The notes: generated from the letters alone by a model not told the origin. Shown: positions 8,409 to 19,807, counted from the first letter of the stretch. The stretch: 64,000 bases of DNA from Occallatibacter riparius (GCF_025264625.1 NZ_CP093313.1:5766001-5830000); one strand, 5' to 3'. A program made the numbers and translations.

Positions 8409-9938
8409 TTATTTCCTGGGGGCAAAGGCTACGCCGCGCAGGACTTCTCCGGAGGCGGCGGTGCGGATGACTGTGAACTGGCCGAGGCCACCTTCGGTGG
8501 GCAGCGTGGTCGCCTTGAGGAGGTCGATCACCTTGACGAGTTTGTTGGGATCGGCGCCCTGGTCGCCGCTGGCGCTGACGGTGGAGGTGACGGCGTAGAG
8601 TTCCACGGTTCCCTGCCCATTGACTTTGCCGGTGAGGTTACGGCAGCCGGCTGTGGCGGGGCTGGGATAGTTCGACACTGCGTAGGGAACGCCGAGGTCG
8701 AGACCGGCCTGGAGCGTGTAGAGAAGGTGCCAGATTCCGTCGGTCTTCGTCCACTTCTGGATACCTCCGGAGCCGGTTGCGGCGTCTGCGGCGACTCCGT
8801 CGCCTTCATCGCAGACATAGAGCGTGTTTGCGTTGGCGAAGAAGATTCCGAAGGGGAACATGACGGGGGCAGGGTTGCCATTCTGATCGACGCCGCTGGC
8901 CAGCGAGGTGGGAAAGCCCGGAAGGATGGTAATAGGCAGCGCTGCAAGCTCGGCCGGCGTGCCACTGGGAAGGGTGCCGGCATTGCCGACCTGATAGACG
9001 GTATTGATGCCGTTGCCGCCGCTCCCCTTGGTCACGTACATGGTGTTGTTGAAGATGGTCAGGCCGCGGAAGTTGTTGTCTTTGCCGGGCTTGTCAGGTG
9101 TGGAGTAGCCGACCTGCGTGGTCTCGAAATCGCCAATCATGGCGATGCTTGGCGGTACCGGGGGCGTCTGGCCGGGAATGAGCAACTCGGCGCCCGTGGA
9201 CCTGACCAGGTTGCGACCGACCTGCGTGGTGGGGAGCTGGGACTTCGAGAGCCCGCCGTTGTTGTTGTTGCCGGTGAGGTAGTAAGTGCCGTTCGCCTTG
9301 AAAGCGGCGCGGCCGTTATTGCCGCTGTAGGCATTTCCGTTGGTGTACTGGATGTGGCCATTGGCGTCTACTTCAGCGACCGAGCGGTAGTACTGAGAGT
9401 TGACAGGATTGGTGGGGTCGATGACGCCGGGAGTGTTGGAATTGGACACGTCGAGCTGGTTGGGAGCGGTGAGGAAACCAGTGGCGCCGCGATAGCCAAC
9501 AAAGGTGATCGACTTGCCGTCGTCTGACAGGTTCAGCGAGAGCTCGGACTTGGAGCTGAAGCTCGTCACGATCTGGTCGCTGGGGATAGCAAGTGTATTG
9601 AAGAGCTTGCCTTCCGTGGAGATGTTGTCGAGAAAGATCGGCGAGGTGACGCCAAAGGCTCCGTCGGGGCCGTCGTTGTTGAAGACGGTGGGGTAGGAGC
9701 CATCAGCGGTCGCGGTGGCGCAGGTTACGGTGACGCTGGTTGTGCCGCCTCCGATTTTGGGCAGAGTCACTTTGCCGGGAACGCAGTTCGGCGGGAGCGT
9801 CTGGCCCACGGTAACCGTGGAGGCATCGCCCGTGTACACACTGCGGCTGACGACCAACGAGTTGGGGTGAAATCCCTGGGCTAACACGGTGGGTACCGTG
9901 GCCATTGCCAAGGCACATGAAATCAGAGTCTTCTGCAT
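8409..9938 (-). CDS. Secreted protein, probably a beta-propeller
   Basis: A 509-residue protein with a clear signal peptide (MQKTLISCALAMATVPTVLAQ) and no membrane anchor. The mature part is rich in Gly, Asn, Thr and Ser and has repeated blades of the type GLTIFNNTMYVTKGSGGNG and FPFGIFFANANTLYVCDEG, as in NHL/YVTN-like secreted propellers. It starts after a strong AAGGAGG, ten bases from the ATG. No catalytic motif is visible; a role in binding at the cell surface or in extracellular matter is only a guess. It is followed by the bidirectional terminator at 8372-8404. Confidence 0.75.
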   Translation of the reverse strand: MQKTLISCALAMATVPTVLAQGFHPNSLVVSRSVYTGDASTVTVGQTLPPNCVPGKVTLPKIGGGTTSVTVTCATATADGSYPTVFNNDGPDGAFGVTSPIFLDNISTEGKLFNTLAIPSDQIVTSFSSKSELSLNLSDDGKSITFVGYRGATGFLTAPNQLDVSNSNTPGVIDPTNPVNSQYYRSVAEVDANGHIQYTNGNAYSGNNGRAAFKANGTYYLTGNNNNGGLSKSQLPTTQVGRNLVRSTGAELLIPGQTPPVPPSIAMIGDFETTQVGYSTPDKPGKDNNFRGLTIFNNTMYVTKGSGGNGINTVYQVGNAGTLPSGTPAELAALPITILPGFPTSLASGVDQNGNPAPVMFPFGIFFANANTLYVCDEGDGVAADAATGSGGIQKWTKTDGIWHLLYTLQAGLDLGVPYAVSNYPSPATAGCRNLTGKVNGQGTVELYAVTSTVSASGDQGADPNKLVKVIDLLKATTLPTEGGLGQFTVIRTAASGEVLRGVAFAPRK

Positions 9939-10524
9939 TTGATCGGCCTCCTTGAAGACAGCCTGAAAGCTAACATTCGCGGGGAGGCGGCGTTCTTACT
10001 GAATGATGAAAGGTGGGTGAAAAACTTGCGGAGGGCTCTGGAGATCGAGTGCGAGGTGTGAATCCGTATTTGCGGTTTCCCGCCCTTTCGCCAGAAGCCA
10101 CGAAAGGACGGGGCACGGGTGGTTCGTGGTGGAGCAGTGTCCAAAAAGCGGGTTCTTCGCTGCGCTCAGAATGACAAATCTGTGCGGGAGCGAGCGGGAC
10201 TACAAGAGTTTGCAGTTGAAAAGTTTGCGAGATGGTGGGACGTTCTGAGGGGTCGATCTATGGTGTGAGGCATATCACATGCGGAACGCCTAAGATAAGG
10301 AAGAATGAAGACGCTGGCCTGTCCCCATCCGCGTCTTCAGGAATGCAGCGGGCCGGAAGCCAGGGAGGCGATACGGCGCGATGCAGGGTGCGCCGGGTTC
10401 CCTTCCCGGCCGCCGGTACGTCGAATCCCTGAAGACACTGAGCAGAGTCTGCTTGCGGGTCGGTTTAGGGGTCGTTGGGGTTGTCCAGCCTGCGAGAATG
10501 GACAGAGATAGCTTTGGAGCTCTC
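9939..10524. other. Divergent intergenic region with a recurrent-type motif
   Basis: This region separates the secreted protein from the ccm operon. It contains no convincing gene; the ccmF frame is open back to 10381, but the conserved start of CcmF lies at 10525. At 10153-10176 there is the motif TTCTTCGCTGCGCTCAGAAT, which I recall as a recurrent intergenic sequence in acidobacterial-type genomes. A GCCGGG...CCCGGC hairpin lies near 10390-10410, just ahead of the operon. A promoter could not be assigned. Confidence 0.5.
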
Positions 10525-12600
10525 ATGGCAACATTCGGAAGTTTTGCCCTCATAATTGCGCTGGCGCTGGCTGCCTATAATCTGTTTGCCGGGGCCGTAT
10601 CGCTGCGCTTACTGGCTACGGGCCAGGCCGCGCGGGTAGCTCCGGAGCGTCTGGCAGACACCGCCCGCCGCGCCGGGATCGCCGGGTTTGTAGCCGTCAC
10701 GGCCGCCGCGTTTGCGCTGGTGTTTGCCGCGCTGACCAACGATTTCTCCATCACGTACATCATGGAGCACTCGAACCGCGCGCTGCCGTGGCCTTATAAG
10801 TTTGCGGCTCTGTGGAGCGGGCAGGAGGGGTCGCTGCTGCTGTGGGCGTGGCTGCTGGGGATCTACGGATTCGTACTGCGGCTGCGACACAAGACGGACG
10901 TGAAGCTGTTTGCGTATGCCGGGACGATTCTGGCGGGCATTCAGCTGTTCTTCCTGGCGATATTGAATTTTGCGGCACCGCCGTTTTCGGTGCTGAAGGG
11001 CGGGATTCCGGAAGACGGCAACGGGTTGAATCCGCTGCTGCAGTATCCGGAGATGGTGATCCATCCGCCGATGCTGTATCTGGGCTACGTGGGCTTCGCG
11101 GTGCCGTTCGCGTTCGGACTGGGCGCGCTGATGATGCGCTATCCCGGCGAGAAGTGGATCAAGATTACGCGCGTGTGGACGCTGGTGAGTTGGCTGTTCC
11201 TGTCGTGCGGAATCTTTCTTGGCATGCACTGGGCGTACGCGGTGCTGGGCTGGGGCGGCTACTGGGGATGGGACCCGGTGGAGAATGCAAGCTTTATGCC
11301 GTGGCTGACGGGCACGGCCTTCCTGCACTCGGTGATGATGCAGGAGAAGCGCGGCATGATGAAGAGCTGGAACGTGTGGCTGATCTTCTCGACCTTCATG
11401 CTGACGCTGCTTGGCACGCTGCTGACGCGCGCGGGACTGGTGAGTTCAGTGCACGCGTTTGCGCAGTCGTCGATCGGGACTTGGTTCTACGTCTTCATGG
11501 TGATTGTGCTGGCGGTGTGCATCTTCGCTTACATTCTGCAGCGCAGCCATTTGAAGACGGACAATCACCTCGAGTCGCTGGTGAGCCGCGAGTCTAGCTT
11601 CCTGTTCAACAATCTTGTGCTGCTGGTTGCGTGCTTCGTGATCCTGTGGGGAACGCTGTTCCCGATCCTGAGCGAGTATGTGCAGGGCACGAAGGTGACG
11701 GTGGGCGCGCCGTTCTATAACGCAGTGGCGGTGCCGATTGGGTTGTTCCTGCTGTTCCTGACGGGTGTGGGTCCGCTGCTGCCGTGGCGGGCCGCCTCGA
11801 TGAGGGCGATCAAAAAGAACTTCATTGTTCCAGTGATTGCACTGTGGGCGACGGTGATTGTGTGCATGGTGGGCGGAGCGCGGCCCTGGGACGATACGGG
11901 GTTTGTGCAAGGCAAGTTCTACGCGCTGGTGGGATTCGCATTGTCGGCCGCTGTGATGGTGGCGATCCTGAGTGAGTTCTATCGCGGGGCGCGGGTGATT
12001 GCGAAGCAGACAGGGAAGAACCTAGTGGCTGCGACGTATCTGCTGAGCCGGAGGAATACGCGGCGGTACGGCGGATACCTGGTGCACATCGGACTGGTGA
12101 TCATCATCGTGGGTCTGTGCGGCGCGGCGTTCAACAAGAACGTTGAGAAAGAAATGGGCCTGCACGACAAGATGGAGATCGGGCCGTATGTACTGGAGGG
12201 CCTGGGGTTCAGCCAGGATTCGAACCTGAACTATGACTCGGAATTCGCCACCCTGGATGTGCAGAAGGGCGGCAAGAGCGTATTCCAGTTGAGCCCCGAG
12301 AAGCGCGTGTATCACGCGAGCCAACAGCCTCAGACGATGGTGGCGATTCACTCGAATCCGTTTTGGGATTTGTATGTGGTGTATGAGGGCGTGAATCCTG
12401 GGACGGGACAGCCGATCATCAAGGCATTCTTGAATCCGCTGGTGGGATGGATCTGGGGCGGATTTGCGCTGCTTGTGTTCGGAACGCTGTTCGCGATTGT
12501 TCCTCCGCTTACTCCTGCGACGGCCGCGCTGAAGGTTCCGGCGAGAGCAGCCACTGCTGAACCCGCGGTTGCCGGGTCGGCGCAGGGAGGCCGGGGATGA
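10525..12600 (+). CDS. ccmF: CcmF, cytochrome c heme lyase subunit
   Basis: CcmF is the large membrane subunit of the system I heme lyase, which attaches heme to apocytochrome c outside the cytoplasmic membrane. The 691-residue protein is about 14 membrane spans long and carries the tryptophan-rich heme-handling motif WGGYWGWDPVENASFMPWL with surrounding conserved histidines, and the typical opening MATFGSFALIIALALAAYNL. I chose this start over the upstream in-frame ATGs (10381, 10498) because it matches the family and has GGAG six bases ahead. The stop overlaps the ccmH start by four bases (ATGA). Genes for CcmA-E and CcmG are not here. Confidence 0.95.
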   Translation: MATFGSFALIIALALAAYNLFAGAVSLRLLATGQAARVAPERLADTARRAGIAGFVAVTAAAFALVFAALTNDFSITYIMEHSNRALPWPYKFAALWSGQEGSLLLWAWLLGIYGFVLRLRHKTDVKLFAYAGTILAGIQLFFLAILNFAAPPFSVLKGGIPEDGNGLNPLLQYPEMVIHPPMLYLGYVGFAVPFAFGLGALMMRYPGEKWIKITRVWTLVSWLFLSCGIFLGMHWAYAVLGWGGYWGWDPVENASFMPWLTGTAFLHSVMMQEKRGMMKSWNVWLIFSTFMLTLLGTLLTRAGLVSSVHAFAQSSIGTWFYVFMVIVLAVCIFAYILQRSHLKTDNHLESLVSRESSFLFNNLVLLVACFVILWGTLFPILSEYVQGTKVTVGAPFYNAVAVPIGLFLLFLTGVGPLLPWRAASMRAIKKNFIVPVIALWATVIVCMVGGARPWDDTGFVQGKFYALVGFALSAAVMVAILSEFYRGARVIAKQTGKNLVAATYLLSRRNTRRYGGYLVHIGLVIIIVGLCGAAFNKNVEKEMGLHDKMEIGPYVLEGLGFSQDSNLNYDSEFATLDVQKGGKSVFQLSPEKRVYHASQQPQTMVAIHSNPFWDLYVVYEGVNPGTGQPIIKAFLNPLVGWIWGGFALLVFGTLFAIVPPLTPATAALKVPARAATAEPAVAGSAQGGRG

Positions 12601-13106
12601 AGGCGCTGGGCCGGACAAGTTTCTGGATGAAAGGCGCCCAGGCGCTGCTGCTTGCAGTGGCAGTGTGCTTTGCGCTGGGCGCGAGCGATGCGGGATCGCG
12701 GTTCACGGACCTGGGGCACAGGCTGATGTGCACGTGCGGCTGCTCGCAGATGCTGGGCGAGTGCAACCACGTGGGGTGCCCTGAGAGTGACCGCATGCGT
12801 GGCGAACTGCGCGACGATATCGCTTCGAATATGGGCGACCAGGAGATTCTGAACGCGTTCTCGTCAAAGTATGGCGTGACGGTGCTGGCCGCGCCGACGA
12901 CGCATGGATTCAACCTGGTGGCGTGGATTGCGCCGTTCGCGGTGCTGCTGGCTGCGACGTTCGGCGTGGTTCTGCTGGTGCGCCACTGGACCGTAGGCAA
13001 GACTGCCCTAGCCGGGGTGCCGGGCGGGACGGAAACGATTACCCCTGAAATGGCGGCGCTGCGCGAGAAGATTCGCCGCGAGACCGGCGCGGATGGAGGG
13101 TTTTAA
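12597..13106 (+). CDS. ccmH: CcmH-like cytochrome c maturation protein, altered Cys motif
   Basis: CcmH keeps apocytochrome c reduced and works with CcmF. This 169-residue protein has a signal/anchor segment (about residues 14-28), a small domain with the cysteine cluster LMCTCGCSQMLGECNHVGC, a helical part (LRDDIASNMGDQEILNAFSSKYG) and a C-terminal membrane segment (VAWIAPFAVLLAATFGVVLL). The helical part and final span are typical of the family. Instead of the usual single CxxC (as in RCLVCQ) there are five cysteines in a CxC-x-C...C...C pattern. It is translationally coupled to ccmF and followed after three bases by a CcmI-like gene. Confidence 0.85.
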   Translation: MKALGRTSFWMKGAQALLLAVAVCFALGASDAGSRFTDLGHRLMCTCGCSQMLGECNHVGCPESDRMRGELRDDIASNMGDQEILNAFSSKYGVTVLAAPTTHGFNLVAWIAPFAVLLAATFGVVLLVRHWTVGKTALAGVPGGTETITPEMAALREKIRRETGADGGF

Positions 13107-13109
13107 GCC

Positions 13110-13382
13110 ATGACACAGACCATGGGCCTTTTGATGGGCTGCATTCTGCTGATCGCACTGTTTCTGTATACGTTCTGGCCGGAGAACGGCTTTGCAGGCC
13201 AGACCGACAAGACCCGGCTGGAGTATCTGCTGGAGCGGAAGGAACAGCTCTATGAGAATCTCCGCGATCTGAATTTCGAGTTTCGCGCCGGCAAGTATCC
13301 TGAAGAGGATTACCAGGAACAGAGGACAGTGCTGGAACGCGAGACGGCTACGCTGCTGGCGGAGATTGAGCATTTGTCTTAA
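13110..13382 (+). CDS. CcmI-like small membrane protein of the ccm operon
   Basis: A 90-residue protein with one N-terminal membrane span (MGLLMGCILLIALFLYTFW) and a helical hairpin behind it: LLERKEQLYENLRDLNFEF, then AGKYPEEDYQEQRTVLERE. This pattern, an acidic helix with DLxFE, a G-K turn, then a DYxEQ helix, is like the N-terminal part of CcmI, which supports apocytochrome handling. Its place three bases after ccmH agrees. The tetratricopeptide part of full CcmI is missing. A related hairpin closes the next gene product. Confidence 0.7.
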   Translation: MTQTMGLLMGCILLIALFLYTFWPENGFAGQTDKTRLEYLLERKEQLYENLRDLNFEFRAGKYPEEDYQEQRTVLERETATLLAEIEHLS

Positions 13383-13386
13383 AGAC

Positions 13387-13422
13387 AGCGGAGCTAGCGG
13401 GGTTAGCGGTGCTCGCGGCGCT
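13387..13422 (+). repeat. Four tandem 9-base units in an intergenic spacer
   Basis: Four consecutive nine-base units fit AGCGGNGCT with few changes: AGCGGAGCT, AGCGGGGTT, AGCGGTGCT, CGCGGCGCT. They begin five bases after the stop of the CcmI-like gene. No function is evident. Confidence 0.6.
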
Positions 13423-13483
13423 AGTCACTCATTGAAGCGCGAAGTCTCATCAACACAGAAGAAACCAGGACTCACACAAACAC

Positions 13484-14767
13484 ATGAGATCGAAGAACCT
13501 TAAGCTTACCTCTGCCGTATTCTGCTCATTTCTCCTCGGCACGACGGCGTATGCGGCCAGCGTTTCAGGCACGGTGACCAACAAGACAACGGGCAAGCCG
13601 TCGGCAGGCGACAAAGTGACGCTGGTTTCGCCGATGAGCGGCATGGCCGAAGTGGCGACGACGAAGACCGATGCGAAGGGGCACTACACACTTCAGGAGC
13701 CTGGCGAAGGACGCTACCTGATTCGCGCTGATCACCAGGGATCGGGCTACTTTATTGAACCGCCACCGGGCGCAGGGCCAGGAGACATCGGCGTGTATGA
13801 TGCGTCGCCGAGCGTGGCGGTCACGGTGGAAGACCAGATCTTCAACCTTGAAGCGCCGAACCCAAAGCAGCTCGACGTGACGGAACAGTACATTGTGCAC
13901 AACAACAGCTCGCCGAAGATGACGAAGTCGGGCGACAGCACGTTTGTGTTTTCGTTGCCGAAGGGTGCGGTGGTCGATATGGCCGAGGCCACGCGGCCGA
14001 GCGGACTGCCGACGATGGCGCAGCCCAAGGAGCTGGGTTCGAGCGGGCATTACGCATTCAGCACGCCGATTGAGCCCGACCAGGGACCGGACAAGATGAC
14101 GGTCTTCCAGGTGCACTACCACATTCCGTACACGGGCAAGTACACGTTCAAGCCTTCGGTGCTGATGCCCACGGCGAATCTGGCGGTGCAGTTGCCAAAG
14201 AGCATGACGTTCACGCCGGGATCGGGTGCGGCGTACCAGCCGATTCCGCAGGATCCTTCGCTGCAGACGTATCTGCTGAAGAATGCGCAGCCGGGCGGGT
14301 CGTTCGAGTTTACCGTTGCGGGAACTGGGTCGATGCCGCGCGAGCAGCAGCAGGGCGGTGGTCAGCAGGAAGCTGCGCAGGGTGGTCAGCCTGCGGGTGG
14401 CCCAGGTGGCGGTATCGGCGAGCCGATTAACCAGCCTGATCCGCTGACGAAGTACAAGTGGTGGATTTTGGGCGGGCTGGGGCTGATTCTGGCGGCAGCG
14501 GCGGCGTTCCTGCTGCGCAAGCCGGCGCTTCCCGCTGGTGCCGTGGCCGGAACTGCGCCCGTGGCGCCGCATCTGCCGGCGGCCGCGCATGCGCCTGCCC
14601 ACGTGGCGAGCCCGGCGGGAAGAAACGGCGCGCTGCTGGCGGCGTTGAAGGAAGAGCTGTTCTCAATTGAGAGCGAGAAGATTGCCGGGACGCTGAGCGC
14701 GTCGGACTATGCCGAGCAGAAGGCGGCGCTGGAGATCGTGCTCAAGAGGGCGCTGAAGAAGTCGTAG
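13484..14767 (+). CDS. Exported protein with carboxypeptidase-regulatory-like domain
   Basis: A 427-residue protein with a signal peptide (SAVFCSFLLGTTAYAAS), a carboxypeptidase regulatory-like beta-sandwich (SVSGTVTNKTTGKPSAGDKV to about residue 90), a long beta-rich region, a Gln/Gly-rich linker, a membrane span (YKWWILGGLGLILAAAAAFLL, about residues 323-343), an Ala/Pro-rich linker and a helical hairpin at the C-terminus (LLAALKEELFSIESEKIAG, then LSASDYAEQKAALEIVLKR). The hairpin resembles that of the preceding CcmI-like protein. Its position in the ccm cluster suggests a helper role in cytochrome maturation; this is inference. No clear ribosome site precedes the ATG. Confidence 0.75.
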   Translation: MRSKNLKLTSAVFCSFLLGTTAYAASVSGTVTNKTTGKPSAGDKVTLVSPMSGMAEVATTKTDAKGHYTLQEPGEGRYLIRADHQGSGYFIEPPPGAGPGDIGVYDASPSVAVTVEDQIFNLEAPNPKQLDVTEQYIVHNNSSPKMTKSGDSTFVFSLPKGAVVDMAEATRPSGLPTMAQPKELGSSGHYAFSTPIEPDQGPDKMTVFQVHYHIPYTGKYTFKPSVLMPTANLAVQLPKSMTFTPGSGAAYQPIPQDPSLQTYLLKNAQPGGSFEFTVAGTGSMPREQQQGGGQQEAAQGGQPAGGPGGGIGEPINQPDPLTKYKWWILGGLGLILAAAAAFLLRKPALPAGAVAGTAPVAPHLPAAAHAPAHVASPAGRNGALLAALKEELFSIESEKIAGTLSASDYAEQKAALEIVLKRALKKS

Positions 14768-14810
14768 GCACCTGCGGTGCGGCCAACTGCGCCTTCGGCG
14801 CCAACCACGG

Positions 14811-14835
14811 AACGCTCGCCTTCATGGCGGGCGTT
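14811..14835 (+). terminator. Intrinsic terminator of the ccm cluster
   Basis: AACGCTCGCC, a five-base loop, and GGCGGGCGTT pair over ten bases (one G-U), followed by TTCTATTT, 43 bases after the last gene of the cluster. Confidence 0.75.
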
Positions 14836-14851
14836 TCTATTTGCGTTGGAA

Positions 14852-16687
14852 CTAAACGTTGGCGGGAGCGGTCGGCATCTCGGGCATACGCCAGACTTGT
14901 TCAAGAACGACGGGGACGGTTGCGCGGAGGGTGGTGCCGCGGTCGATGACGGACTGGATGCTGAGGCCGCCGTTCACGAGCTTGAGCCTCTCGCGCATGC
15001 TGATAATGCCGAGGCCAGCGGCTTTGTCCACGTTCGTTATGTCGAAGCCGATGCCTGAGTCTTGAATGGTTAGCTGAATCTCGGTGTCTGTGCCGACCAG
15101 AGAGAGCTCGACGTTGCGCGCATTGCTGTGCTTGAGGATGTTCTTGAGCGCTTCCTGACTGACGCGGAAGAGGCAGAGGCGGATGTCGTAGGCGACATTG
15201 CGCGGGATATTCTCGGAATGGAACTCGATATCGATGCCGAGGCGTTCCCCCATTTCCTTGCACAGACGCCGGGTGGCAACGACGAGCCCGAAGTGCTCGA
15301 GGCTGCTGGAGTGCAGGCGGTGGGATAGCGACTGGAGGTCGAAGGCCAGCTCGCGAACGTGGTCGAGGACCTTGCCGGCTCCCTGGAGTTCCATGGAGAT
15401 GACAGCGAGGCGCTGGCCAAAGTCGTCGTGCAGTTCGCGCGCGATGCGGAGGCGCTCTTCTTCCTGCGCCTGCAGCAGCCTGCGGCCGAAGGTGGAAAGG
15501 GCTTCTTCCATTGTTTTTCGGTCGGTGATGTCAAGGCAGGACCCGATGTAGCCGGCGAACTCTCCGTCGGAGCTGTAGCGCGGAACGCCCGTGTCGTAGA
15601 TCCAGCGATACTCACCGTCATGGCGGCGGAAGCGCATTTCCTGGTGATAGAGCTCGCGTTTGGCAGCGGCCGCTTTGAACACCTCCAAACAGCGCTCCCG
15701 ATCAGCGGGATGGATGGTCTCGGCCCAGCCGTCGCCTAACTGCCGCTCAAGCGGAACGCCAGTGAAGTCGACCCACGATTTGCTCAGATAGGTGCTCATA
15801 GCGTGTGGATCGGTCATCCAGATCATCACTGGAGCTACCTCGGCAACTTCGCGGTATTTCTCTTCGCCGCGGCGGCGCTCCAGCTCGGCGAGGTAACGAT
15901 CAGTGAGGTCGACGAAGGTGACGACGCTGCGATTCCCTACGAACGAAACGCTGAATTCGATGTACTTCTGCGAGCCGTCTTTGCACCGGACCAGCGCCTC
16001 GAACGGCTCAAAGCTTTCGGACCTCTCGATGGCTCTCTTGAGACGGGCTTCCCACCGCTCCTTCATCGTCTGCCGATAGCCTTCATCCGGATAAGCGAGC
16101 GCCCACCAATGCCCCACGTCGGGGACATCTTCCCGGGTGTATCCGAAGAGCTCAGTAAATCTGCGATTGAGCATCTCGCATTTTTGTTCGGGCAGGCTTG
16201 TAACGACCATGGCCACCGGGCAGTGAAGAACAAGGTTCCGGTTGAAGGCTTCGCTCTGCTCGAGGGCGCGGCGAGCGTTGACTCGCTCGGTGATGTCGCG
16301 GAGAAGGATGCCGAAGAGTATAGCGCCTTCCACCTGCGTGCGCGTGATGGTGGCTTCGAAGGGGAACTCTTCGCCGTTGGTGCGAAGGCCCCAGAGCTGG
16401 TCTTCGGGGCCCATGGGCTGGGAGGTAGCACCGCTGTCAGCGAACGACTTCGCATGGCTGCATTGGATTTGGCGGAATCGCTCCGCTAAGAGCATGTCGA
16501 CGGAGCTTCCCAGAACCTCGCTCGCGCGATATCCGAAGACCCGCTCGGCGGCGGGGTTGAAGAGCACAATCTTCCACTGCTCGTTGAAGGTGATGATGGC
16601 GTCCATAGAGGACGCTACGAAATCGCCTGCACGCTGCTGGATTCCAGGTATGTCGAAATTCGAACCGCCGTCACCGTGGTTCTCCAC
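14852..16687 (-). CDS. Soluble PAS sensor histidine kinase (HisKA_3 type)
   Basis: A 611-residue kinase without membrane segments. Three PAS domains are visible: residues about 20-135 (VASSMDAIITFNEQWKIVLF ... LLRDITERVNARR), 145-270 (ending FVDLTDRYLAELERRRGEE) and 275-395 (VAPVMIWMTD ... SCLDITDRKTMEEAL). The dimerisation/phospho-acceptor helix reads LRIARELHDDFGQRLAVIS, and the ATPase has VSQEALKNILKHSNA, DSGIGFD, GLGIISMRERL and GTTLRATVPV. The start is GTG with GAGGAG nine bases upstream. It closely resembles the kinase core of the membrane kinase at 2619-5099, and likewise has no regulator next to it. A cytoplasmic signal such as redox state or a ligand is likely but unidentified. Confidence 0.92.
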   Translation of the reverse strand: MENHGDGGSNFDIPGIQQRAGDFVASSMDAIITFNEQWKIVLFNPAAERVFGYRASEVLGSSVDMLLAERFRQIQCSHAKSFADSGATSQPMGPEDQLWGLRTNGEEFPFEATITRTQVEGAILFGILLRDITERVNARRALEQSEAFNRNLVLHCPVAMVVTSLPEQKCEMLNRRFTELFGYTREDVPDVGHWWALAYPDEGYRQTMKERWEARLKRAIERSESFEPFEALVRCKDGSQKYIEFSVSFVGNRSVVTFVDLTDRYLAELERRRGEEKYREVAEVAPVMIWMTDPHAMSTYLSKSWVDFTGVPLERQLGDGWAETIHPADRERCLEVFKAAAAKRELYHQEMRFRRHDGEYRWIYDTGVPRYSSDGEFAGYIGSCLDITDRKTMEEALSTFGRRLLQAQEEERLRIARELHDDFGQRLAVISMELQGAGKVLDHVRELAFDLQSLSHRLHSSSLEHFGLVVATRRLCKEMGERLGIDIEFHSENIPRNVAYDIRLCLFRVSQEALKNILKHSNARNVELSLVGTDTEIQLTIQDSGIGFDITNVDKAAGLGIISMRERLKLVNGGLSIQSVIDRGTTLRATVPVVLEQVWRMPEMPTAPANV

Positions 16688-16971
16688 CAGGGTCTCTCCT
16701 CGTGTGCTCGTCCGACCTGGGAAGCAGCCTCTCGAACACTAACTATAGGCTTCTGCCGTGGCTTTCAGTCTGTATGCAGACTGGAATACAGCAACTCTTC
16801 GCCCAATTGCCGCGACGGGTGAAGTCTTTTGGGGGCCCGGGTATTTCGCATCATTCTAGCTCGAACTGGGATTTTGGCGCGCCTGCACTTGTTGACAGTA
16901 TCGAAAATGTATCCGGATGTGGTTATGAGGTCAAAGGCCAAAAGAGGTCGTTTCCCACTAGAACAAGAAAT
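16688..16971. other. Intergenic region, divergent from kinase and after pnp
   Basis: About 280 bases lie between the GTG start of the PAS kinase and the pnp terminator. No gene is supported. The part from roughly 16860 to 16970 is more A+T-rich than its surroundings. No clear promoter pair was found. Confidence 0.5.
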
Positions 16972-16999
16972 GAGGCCCGGAGCGCGTGCTCCGGGCCTC
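16972..16999 (-). terminator. Intrinsic terminator of rpsO-pnp
   Basis: A perfect 12-base-pair stem (GAGGCCCGGAGC and its complement) with a four-base loop lies 23 bases after the pnp stop and is followed on the minus strand by ATTTCTTGTT. Confidence 0.85.
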
Positions 17000-17022
17000 G
17001 TGTTTGTGGCTGATTCTAGCGA

Positions 17023-19521
<2,499 letters not shown>

Positions 19522-19807
19522 AGTGTCCTCTTTTCGTTTGTTCGCTTGGGAAACTTGAGGGCGGCACGACCGCAGAGACGCGGGGCCGCAGAGCCACCAT
19601 GCAGAAAGACGCCCACTTCGGCGGGCGCGTTGCTATCTGTGAGGTGGCGGATAAAGGTATCGCGGAGAAGCGACAACTGTGCGCAAGCCCTGGCAACAGG
19701 AGGAGTTCGCCAGGTTCGGCATGGCCCCAGGCCAATATAGGAGGGGCCATGACCAGCGTGCGGTCTGGGCACTTCCGCGTCAAGATCGGAATCTGGTTTG
19801 TTTCCTG
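19522..19807 (-). other. rpsO-pnp intergenic leader
   Basis: The 286 bases between rpsO and pnp hold no gene. They include a hairpin with UUCG-like geometry at 19610-19627. In many bacteria this interval contains the RNase III site and the region through which PNPase controls its own message; no such site can be assigned from sequence alone here. Confidence 0.5.
19610..19627 (-). terminator. Strand-specific hairpin after rpsO, possible attenuator
   Basis: On the minus strand CGCCCGC-CGAA-GTGGGCG forms seven pairs (one G-U) and is followed by TCTTTCTGC. On the plus strand the same position would be an A-C mismatch, so the structure favours the rpsO-pnp direction. It probably ends a part of the rpsO transcripts. 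Confidence 0.5.

Noticed and set aside
10381..10524. N-terminal extension of ccmF
   Set aside because: The extra 48 residues are unlike CcmF, whereas MATFGSFALI at 10525 has a ribosome site and matches the family.
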